Below, piece after piece: positions 1 to 5,230 of a stretch of 6,644 nt of DNA (positions within the stretch are counted from its first letter, which is position 1; the number at the start of each line of letters is the position of its first letter). The stretch spans positions 1-6,644 of the forward strand of contig CAMTPG010000151.1 of assembly GCA_947074335.1 (NCBI GenBank), read 5' to 3'. The notes beneath the pieces are model-generated. The model was not told the origin of the DNA, did not search any database, and saw only the letters and a list, made by a program, of their open reading frames with translations. The translations under genes and the position numbers were made by a program. This DNA comes from an uncultured Parabacteroides sp. Lineage in GTDB: Bacteria > Bacteroidota > Bacteroidia > Bacteroidales > Tannerellaceae.

Positions 1-44
1 TCTTTTTTGTTTTTACTTCATATTTTTTATTTAAAGATAGTTTA

Positions 45-52
45 TATCTTTG
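45..52 (+). promoter_or_regulatory. Candidate Bacteroidota -7 promoter element (TATCTTTG)
   Basis: TATCTTTG matches the Bacteroidota sigma-ABfr -7 consensus TAnnTTTG at every fixed position. Transcription would start a few bases downstream, near 57-60, giving a leader of roughly 45-50 bases before the ATG at 107. There is no good TTTG -33 element at the expected 19-21 base spacing, only a T-rich run at 21-30; the nearest TTTG (6-9) is too far upstream. The call is inferred from a consensus match alone. Confidence 0.5.
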
Positions 53-61
53 TGTGATTGT

Positions 62-87
62 AAATTCGGTGTAAAACAGCCGAATTT
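62..87 (+). promoter_or_regulatory. Hairpin in the leader of the DUF389 gene
   Basis: AAATTCGG (62-69) is the exact reverse complement of CCGAATTT (80-87). The inner TGT (70-72) can also pair with ACA (76-78) around an AAA loop if G79 is bulged, giving a stem of about 11 pairs. It lies between the candidate promoter and the Shine-Dalgarno-like AGGAAG, so it would form at or near the 5' end of the mRNA. No T-run follows it (GTCTAAAT comes next), so it does not look like an intrinsic terminator. An mRNA-stabilising stem or a protein-binding operator are both possible; neither is shown. Confidence 0.5.
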
Positions 88-95
88 GTCTAAAT

Positions 96-101
96 AGGAA
101 G
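96..101 (+). promoter_or_regulatory. Shine-Dalgarno-like site AGGAAG before the DUF389 gene
   Basis: AGGAAG lies five bases before the ATG at 107. Bacteroidota genes often lack a clear Shine-Dalgarno sequence, so this relatively good match supports 107 as the start. Confidence 0.55.
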
Positions 102-106
102 TGTGA

Positions 107-1468
107 ATGAAAAAAGGAAAGATTTATCAGCAAATCCGCAGTTTCTTTATCCGTAGTTTTGATATCCGGCAGGAGAAAGAAAATGAAATAGCGACAATCG
201 ATTCCATCGAAAAAGGAATTGAATTTAAGGGAACCAATCTCTGGGTTCTGATCTTTGCTATTTTCATTGCTTCGCTGGGATTGAATGTGAATTCTACGGC
301 TGTTATTATCGGTGCGATGTTAATCTCTCCGTTAATGGGACCGATTATGGGATTTGGTCTTGGTCTGGGAACCAATGATGCGGATCTGATTCGTCGCTCA
401 TTCCGAAATTTTGCGCTGGCAACTATAGTCAGTGTACTGACATCTACATTATATTTTCTGATATCACCAATCAGTGAGGCACAAAGTGAATTGCTGGCGC
501 GTACACAACCTACTGTATATGATGTATTAATTGCATCGTTTGGTGGTCTGGCCGGTATTGTGGCCAGTTCTACGAAAGGAAATAAAGGGAATGTAATTCC
601 GGGTGTGGCTATCGCAACGGCTTTGATGCCACCGCTTTGTACTGCCGGCTTCGGACTGGCATCGGGTAATTTCTATTATTTCTTTGGTGCATTTTATCTT
701 TATTTTATTAATTCTGTCTTTATCAGTCTGGCTACTTTCCTGGTAGTGCGCTTACTTAAATATCCCAAAAAGGTGTTTGTAGACAAGCAGCGTGAGAAAC
801 GGGTAACCCGATATATCGGATTGCTGGTATTGCTCACGATCGGTCCGAGTATTTATCTGAGTTTCCGGTTGGTTTCAGAGACCTATTTCAATACACGGGC
901 GCGTCAGTTTGTTACCGAAGAACTCGCATTTCCCAATACGCAGGTACTGAATAAACAGATTACCGATAAAAAGGGCAAGAAAGAGATCAAAGTCCTGCTA
1001 ATCGGCGATCGAGTTCCGGAAGCCATGATTGAAAATGCGAAAAGTAAAATGAATAAATTCGGACTCAACAATGTTTCGCTGATTGTACAACAGGGAATCG
1101 GAGAGGAGATGCCTGATATCGATAAACTGAAAGGACTGGTGATGCAGGATCTGTATAAAAACAGTGAAGAGATGCTGCGCGATCAGGCCCTGAAAATTGA
1201 TTCGTTGCAACGAAACCTCCGGCAGTTTGAAACCGAAAGTCAGCTGGCACAACAAATCGTTCCCGAACTGCGCGTTTTGTTCCCTTCTGTTTCGGAAGTA
1301 TCCTGCACGAATACTTTCCTTATGAATGTAAAGAGCGATAAGCCCGCTGCCGTATTGCTCGTTTACCTGAAAAGCAAAGATAAAATTAAACCGGCCGAGC
1401 AGGACAAGATCAAAGAATGGCTTTCTGCACGGCTCGAATCGAATAATATCAAGTTAATTATAGAATAG
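107..1468 (+). CDS. DUF389 family polytopic inner-membrane protein, function unknown
   Basis: The 453-residue product belongs to the DUF389 (TIGR00341-like) hydrophobic membrane protein family, for which I know no established biochemical function. A short basic N-terminus is followed by about seven hydrophobic segments near residues 43-60, 63-88, 101-120, 137-154, 163-186, 190-215 and 235-255. Two Gly/Pro-rich signatures are diagnostic in my reading: NSTAVIIGAMLISPLMGPI (62-80) and NVIPGVAIATALMPPLCTAG (162-181). The last 200 residues are soluble: an alpha/beta unit (about 271-328), a charged, probably coiled-coil stretch (about 341-385), and a second similar alpha/beta unit (about 386-453). 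The start at 107 has an AGGAAG box and a leader with a candidate promoter. The DPP7 gene begins 14 bases after the stop, so the two are probably one transcript. The transmembrane core is the DUF389 part; the C-terminus is less conserved in such proteins and could be a regulatory domain (inference). Confidence 0.92.
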   Translation: MKKGKIYQQIRSFFIRSFDIRQEKENEIATIDSIEKGIEFKGTNLWVLIFAIFIASLGLNVNSTAVIIGAMLISPLMGPIMGFGLGLGTNDADLIRRSFRNFALATIVSVLTSTLYFLISPISEAQSELLARTQPTVYDVLIASFGGLAGIVASSTKGNKGNVIPGVAIATALMPPLCTAGFGLASGNFYYFFGAFYLYFINSVFISLATFLVVRLLKYPKKVFVDKQREKRVTRYIGLLVLLTIGPSIYLSFRLVSETYFNTRARQFVTEELAFPNTQVLNKQITDKKGKKEIKVLLIGDRVPEAMIENAKSKMNKFGLNNVSLIVQQGIGEEMPDIDKLKGLVMQDLYKNSEEMLRDQALKIDSLQRNLRQFETESQLAQQIVPELRVLFPSVSEVSCTNTFLMNVKSDKPAAVLLVYLKSKDKIKPAEQDKIKEWLSARLESNNIKLIIE

Positions 1469-1482
1469 AAAGTAAAAAGAGA

Positions 1483-3639
1483 ATGAATCGAATGAAACAT
1501 CTTCTGGCCTCGTTGCTATTGTTGGTAACAGCCGGGCAAATCCATGCCGACGAAGGCATGTGGGTGATCAAGGAATTAAATAAACAAAACCTGGAACGCA
1601 TGAAAGAACTTGGTTTTGTTCTTCCTTTTGATGAGTTATATAATGAGAATAATCCGGCACTGACTGATGCTGTGGTTATCTTTGGCGGCGGTTGTACCGG
1701 CATTACGGTTTCGCCCGAAGGATTGGTTTTCACCAATCATCACTGTGGTTATGGCGCCATTCAGCAGTTGAGCAGTGTGGAGCATGATTATCTGAAAGAC
1801 GGTTTTGTATCGCAAAGCTTCGACGAAGAGTTGCCGGTTCCGGGACTGAGTGTTCGCTATCTGCGCGAAATGCAGGATGTAAGCGATCGCATCAACAACG
1901 AAATTAACAACATCGATGAAGAATATCTTCGTCTGGCAGCAGCCGATTCGATCGGTCGTGTTTTAGCCGATTCAATCGGAAAGAATGAATTTCTGGTTGC
2001 CGATGTGATTCCGTTCTATAATAATAACAAATATTATCTGGTTGTTTACGATGTATTCCGTGATGTACGTCTGGCCTTTACGCCGCCGAGCTCGGTAGGT
2101 AAATTTGGCGGTGACACCGACAACTGGATGTGGCCGCGTCAGACCGGCGATTTCTCGGTATTCCGTGTGTATGCCGACGAAAACAACCAGCCTGCCGAAT
2201 ACAGCGCAAGCAATAAACCCTATGCACCCAAATCGGTTGCCGAAGTGTCTTTGGAAGGTTACAAACCGGGCGATTACGCCATGACCATCGGTTTCCCCGG
2301 CAGCACAGACCGCTATCTTTGCTCATGGGGCGTTGAACGCCGTATCAACGATATCAACAAACCGCGTATCGAAGTGCGTGGTATCAAACAGGATATCTGG
2401 AAAGAAGCAATGCAGAACAGCGATGCCGTTCGCATCAAATATTCTTCTAAATATGCCGGAAGTTCAAATTACTGGAAGAACTCAATCGGCATGAATAAAG
2501 GGCTTGCTAACCTGAAAGTGGTAGACCGCAAACAGCAGGAAGAGGCTGATTTCGCAGCATGGGTAGCAAAAGATGCCAACCGTCAACAGAAATATGGCGA
2601 CGTACTGGCGCTGTTGCAGCAGGGTTATACCAACTCAAGCCAATATCAGAATATGCTTACTTACCTGAGCGAAACTTTGCTGAATGGTGCAGAGATTGTT
2701 CGTCTGGCACGCATGATTCAAAGTCTGGATCTGAAAAAATCGACTCCCGAAGAGATCGACGAATTCCTGAACGAACGCCTCAAACCGTTCTTCAAAGATT
2801 ACGATCCCGATCTGGATCAGAAAGTACTGGCAGCCATGATGGATATCGCCAAAGCACGTATCCCGTCGCAATACCTGCCCGATATTTACAAAAGCATCGA
2901 TAAGAAATACAAAGGCGATTATGCTAAATATGCAGCCGATTTATACAAGAAATCAAACTTCTTATCCTACGATAAAGTAGCAGCGATGTTGAAAAATCCG
3001 CGTGAACATGAAAAACTGCAGAAAGATATGGCCGCCGAACTGAGTATTTCGGTGATGATGTCGGCTTACGAACTGCAGCAACTGATGTCGGATTCTTATT
3101 ATGATATCGAAAAAGGCGAGCGCTTATACTTTGCCGGTCTGAAAGAGATGAATCCCGAAAAGGCTTTACCTTCGGATGCAAACTTCACCATGCGTTTAAG
3201 CTATGGTTCGGTTGGTGGTTATCGTCCGTATGATGCTGCGTATTACGATTATTACTCAACTCATAAGGGTATTTTGGAAAAAGAAAATCCCGAAAGTGAT
3301 GAATTCTGGGTACAACCCGAAATTCTGGAGTTGCTTCGCAGTGGCGACTTCGGTCAGTATGCCAACGAAGATGGCGATCTGCAGCTTTGTTTCCTGTCGA
3401 ATAATGACATTACAGGCGGAAACTCCGGAAGTCCGGTATTTGATAAATACGGCCGTCTGATCGGCCTTGCTTTCGACGGAAACTGGGAAGCCATGAGCGG
3501 TGACATCGCTTTCGAACCCGAATTGCAGCGCACAATCAGCGTAGATATCCGTTACGTATTGTATATGATGGATAAATGGGGAAAATGCCCGCGCCTGATC
3601 GATGAGCTGACAATTGTAAAAGAGAGCCCGGAAGATTAA
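1483..3639 (+). CDS. dpp7: Secreted S46 family dipeptidyl-peptidase, DPP7 type
   Basis: This 718-residue serine exopeptidase removes dipeptides from the N-terminus of peptides in the periplasm, feeding amino-acid uptake in asaccharolytic or proteolytic Bacteroidota. Residues 1-22 form a signal peptide, with predicted cleavage IHA|DEG leaving DEGMW, a typical mature S46 start. The chymotrypsin-like triad is visible as His87 in TNHHCGY (84-90), Asp223 in TGDF (221-224) and Ser648 in GGNSGSPV (645-652). Asn214-Trp215 (DTDNW) and Asn329 (SSNYW) match residues known in S46 structures to hold the substrate amino terminus. The helical region between about 275 and 575 is the family's cap domain. Position 666, in FDGNWEAMSGD, is glycine; DPP11 enzymes carry arginine there (FDR) and prefer Asp/Glu, so this one should prefer hydrophobic or broad P1 residues. 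Length is normal. Met1 and Met4 (1492) are both possible starts; Met1 is used because it gives a usual n-region. Odd points are Gln220 in WPRQTGDF and a local eight-residue duplication at 154-169. Confidence 0.95.
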   Translation: MNRMKHLLASLLLLVTAGQIHADEGMWVIKELNKQNLERMKELGFVLPFDELYNENNPALTDAVVIFGGGCTGITVSPEGLVFTNHHCGYGAIQQLSSVEHDYLKDGFVSQSFDEELPVPGLSVRYLREMQDVSDRINNEINNIDEEYLRLAAADSIGRVLADSIGKNEFLVADVIPFYNNNKYYLVVYDVFRDVRLAFTPPSSVGKFGGDTDNWMWPRQTGDFSVFRVYADENNQPAEYSASNKPYAPKSVAEVSLEGYKPGDYAMTIGFPGSTDRYLCSWGVERRINDINKPRIEVRGIKQDIWKEAMQNSDAVRIKYSSKYAGSSNYWKNSIGMNKGLANLKVVDRKQQEEADFAAWVAKDANRQQKYGDVLALLQQGYTNSSQYQNMLTYLSETLLNGAEIVRLARMIQSLDLKKSTPEEIDEFLNERLKPFFKDYDPDLDQKVLAAMMDIAKARIPSQYLPDIYKSIDKKYKGDYAKYAADLYKKSNFLSYDKVAAMLKNPREHEKLQKDMAAELSISVMMSAYELQQLMSDSYYDIEKGERLYFAGLKEMNPEKALPSDANFTMRLSYGSVGGYRPYDAAYYDYYSTHKGILEKENPESDEFWVQPEILELLRSGDFGQYANEDGDLQLCFLSNNDITGGNSGSPVFDKYGRLIGLAFDGNWEAMSGDIAFEPELQRTISVDIRYVLYMMDKWGKCPRLIDELTIVKESPED

Positions 3640-3691
3640 TGGCTTCCTGCCTGTTTAAACACACAATCAATTCCGGAAGATCTGAATCCGG

Positions 3692-3735
3692 ATAAAAATA
3701 AAAGGCTGTTCATCCCGCGCGGGTGAGCAGCCTTT
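3692..3735. terminator. Bidirectional intrinsic terminator between convergent genes
   Basis: A 15-pair stem runs from AAAGGCTGTTCATCC (3701-3715) to GGGTGAGCAGCCTTT (3721-3735) with loop CGCGC; two of the pairs are G-T wobbles. Read on the minus strand it is followed by TATTTTTATC, a good T-rich tail for ending the PHP transcript. On the plus strand only the stem's own TTT and then CTCGTT follow, so termination of the DPP7 transcript is plausible but weaker. It lies 61 bases after the DPP7 stop and 107 bases after the PHP stop. Confidence 0.75.
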
Positions 3736-3756
3736 CTCGTTAAATCTCAAATCAAT

Positions 3757-3789
3757 GGAATGAATTCCGCACGCCGGATAATTCATTCC
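3757..3789. repeat. Ten-base perfect inverted repeat, possible second terminator hairpin
   Basis: GGAATGAATT (3757-3766) is the exact reverse complement of AATTCATTCC (3780-3789), with a 13-base loop. A related GAATTCAT (3792-3799) could pair instead with ATGAATTC (3760-3767). The stem is AT-rich and has no T-run on either side. It could be a helper hairpin for the PHP terminator or the remnant of a terminator. Confidence 0.4.
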
Positions 3790-3842
3790 CCGAATTCATG
3801 CCTTTTCATGGATTAAGTCAGATGCTAAATAGAATAAATGAA

Positions 3843-4913
3843 TTAGTAATTGAAGGCGGTTGCCATGATTTGTAATGGTTTGTCTTTTCCTGTCAGGCAA
3901 TTCTCAACTACAAATTGGGTGTCGGGTTCGGGAGTAGATATACGAACTGTTTTTCCGGCCGGAAAAATATACATTTCGCCATTTGCCGTCAGAGTAAAGG
4001 GAATATCCGAGAGATTTGTTACTTCGCTTTTTTTATCCGTAACCGGAACAACCTGCAACGAGGCCTTTACCAGAGCGGTCAGCAGATCGGGATTTCCTAC
4101 CAGTGTATTATTAAATAAAGCCAGGCTGCGACCGGCAAAGAGCGCATCGCGTATTCCTTTCTCTGATTTATTATCGGCAAACACCAGTGTCATGGGGCGC
4201 AATCCGTCATTCAGAAAATAATCATTTGCCGTTAGTCCGTGAATATCGGTATTTGCCATCGGAGCCAGATTTTTATCGCTGTACCAGTCGAAGGTGAGCG
4301 GATACGATTCCATGTGATTAAACACCTCATATCCGTTGATTTTTCCGGCATTAATCAGCTCCTCATGCACCGGATACATCGTCGATTTATTATCCGGCCA
4401 GCCGGGATGATTCCACATAATAAACGCGCCCTGATTCACCGCTTCGTCGATGGCCTGTAGCGGATCATCCACATTCAGTTTTTCGGAATCCTGAATGAAG
4501 AGTGCATTTAAATGACCCAGCGGTTTGGAGCGGGTGATTTCCGAACCTTTAATCACAATAAATCCGATATCATCGCCCTCTTTTTTGGCGATTTTATACG
4601 ATTCATTCAGATCACTTTTAATCTGATCCTTGTGCGGCAGATATTCAATATGATCGGTGATGGCAATGGCATCAAGTCCTTCCTGCCACGCCTCCTGCAC
4701 ACGCATATTCGGCCAGACATTGCCGTCGGAAAAGACGGTATGCGTATGGAAATCACATTTTAAAGTCTGATAGCCGTTTACATCCGGAATTCGGATCGGT
4801 GTGCGCGTCAGATTACGGCGCATTTCAGGCAGTTTGTGTACATCATCATTTCTGAGTTGCGCCTGGACACTAAAGGCACATCCGAGCAAAAGGAAAAGAG
4901 CGAGTTTTTTCAT
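3843..4913 (-). CDS. Exported PHP-domain metal-dependent phosphoesterase
   Basis: The 356-residue product has a signal peptide followed by a PHP (polymerase and histidinol phosphatase) domain, a TIM-barrel-like phosphoesterase fold with a multinuclear metal centre. Expected ligand motifs are all present: DFHTHTVFSDG (54-64; His56, His58, Asp63), ITDHIE (85-90; Asp87, His88), KGSEITR (122-128; Glu125), GHLNA (133-137; His134), WNHPGW (167-172; His169), EVFNHMES (196-203) and NTDIHG (221-226; Asp223, His225). Residues after about 285 form a small beta-rich tail. The likely cleavage is SVQA|QL after residue 18; an alternative lipobox-like LLGC at 9-12 cannot be excluded. PHP proteins of this exported type are sometimes named Sb-PDE family phosphodiesterases after a Sphingobium enzyme; I infer a phosphodi- or monoesterase but cannot name the substrate. 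The ATG at 4913 is preceded by an A-rich stretch with no Shine-Dalgarno site, normal for Bacteroidota. It has its own upstream region and is probably monocistronic. Confidence 0.92.
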   Translation of the reverse strand: MKKLALFLLLGCAFSVQAQLRNDDVHKLPEMRRNLTRTPIRIPDVNGYQTLKCDFHTHTVFSDGNVWPNMRVQEAWQEGLDAIAITDHIEYLPHKDQIKSDLNESYKIAKKEGDDIGFIVIKGSEITRSKPLGHLNALFIQDSEKLNVDDPLQAIDEAVNQGAFIMWNHPGWPDNKSTMYPVHEELINAGKINGYEVFNHMESYPLTFDWYSDKNLAPMANTDIHGLTANDYFLNDGLRPMTLVFADNKSEKGIRDALFAGRSLALFNNTLVGNPDLLTALVKASLQVVPVTDKKSEVTNLSDIPFTLTANGEMYIFPAGKTVRISTPEPDTQFVVENCLTGKDKPLQIMATAFNY

Positions 4914-4948
4914 GTTGTTTTATAATTATTGTTGTTGATTTCGGGTGA

Positions 4949-4956
4949 TAAATATA
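4949..4956 (-). promoter_or_regulatory. Candidate -7 promoter element for the PHP gene
   Basis: On the minus strand these bases read TATATTTA, seven of eight positions compatible with TAnnTTTG (last base A instead of G). It would give a leader of roughly 25-30 bases before the ATG at 4913. No TTTG -33 element is visible at the right distance. It is the best match I find in this upstream region, but the evidence is only a near-consensus. Confidence 0.3.
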
Positions 4957-5005
4957 GGAAAAAGAATAACAGTACGATTTGGTTATCAGGCAGAAAATGT
5001 ATGTT

Positions 5006-5045
5006 TTATAACAATTATAACAGCCACTAAACAGCTTTGTTATAG
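5006..5045. repeat. Repeated TTATAACA motif, two direct and one inverted copy
   Basis: TTATAACA occurs at 5006-5013 and again at 5015-5022, nine bases apart. An inverted near-copy, TGTTATAG, lies at 5038-5045, so TATAACA (5007-5013 or 5016-5022) can pair with TGTTATA (5038-5044). A further inverted GTTATAA is at 5109-5115. The cluster lies about 50-90 bases upstream of the candidate PHP promoter (the last copy about 150 upstream), where a regulator might bind; the AT-rich context makes chance a real alternative. Confidence 0.35.
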
Positions 5046-5171
5046 GCATGACAAAAAAGGCAGAAAAGGAAACAGATATGTAAACGGATTGAGATAAGAA
5101 ACATGTCGGTTATAAGCTTTTTGTCACTTAAAACGACTCTGAAATAAATACGAAATGAGTAATTTCCGAAT

Positions 5172-5207
5172 AAAAAAAGGCCTTACGCCATAGCGAAAAG
5201 CCTTTTT
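5172..5207 (-). terminator. Intrinsic terminator of the transglutaminase-like gene
   Basis: AAAAAGGC (5174-5181) pairs exactly with GCCTTTTT (5200-5207). The interior adds TT-AA and CGC-GCG pairs around a CATA loop with two mismatches. Read on the minus strand, the GC core is followed by a run of seven T residues, the classic intrinsic terminator form. It begins 24 bases after the stop codon at 5231, which indicates that the PHP gene downstream is transcribed separately. Confidence 0.82.
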
Positions 5208-5230
5208 CTGAATCATCCTCCGGAAAGGAT

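Larger units (their letters stand above)
3640..3842. other. Convergent intergenic gap with two inverted repeats
   Basis: This 203-base gap separates the stop codons of the plus-strand DPP7 gene and the minus-strand PHP gene. It holds a 15-pair hairpin (3701-3735) and a second 10-base inverted repeat (3757-3766 with 3780-3789). Two copies of the palindrome TCCGGA (3672-3677 and 3687-3692) lie just before the first hairpin. I see no open reading frame or RNA gene in it. Confidence 0.7.
4914..5230. other. Upstream region of the PHP gene, AT-rich, no gene seen
   Basis: This 317-base stretch between the two minus-strand genes contains the candidate PHP promoter (4949-4956), a cluster of TTATAAC motifs (5006-5115) and the terminator hairpin of the upstream gene (5174-5207). 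It is clearly more AT-rich than the flanking coding DNA. The only open frames are short and low in complexity, so I call no gene in it. Confidence 0.65.

Noticed and set aside
1..30. T-rich start of the window as the tail of an upstream terminator.
   Set aside because: The T-runs fit such a tail, but the stem would lie outside the window, so it cannot be supported.
2559..2903. Plus-strand open frame of 114 codons inside the peptidase gene.
   Set aside because: It is a +1 frame shadow of a well-supported S46 coding region, with an Arg/Ser-rich composition and no family resemblance.
3672..3692. TCCGGA palindrome pair as an independent hairpin or repeat element.
   Set aside because: Six-base palindromes nine bases apart are short and there is no further extended pairing; chance is likely.
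4870..5049. Minus-strand open frame of about 59 codons overlapping the PHP start region.
   Set aside because: It has low-complexity, AT-driven content, no ribosome site, and overlaps the signal-peptide coding region of the PHP gene in another frame.
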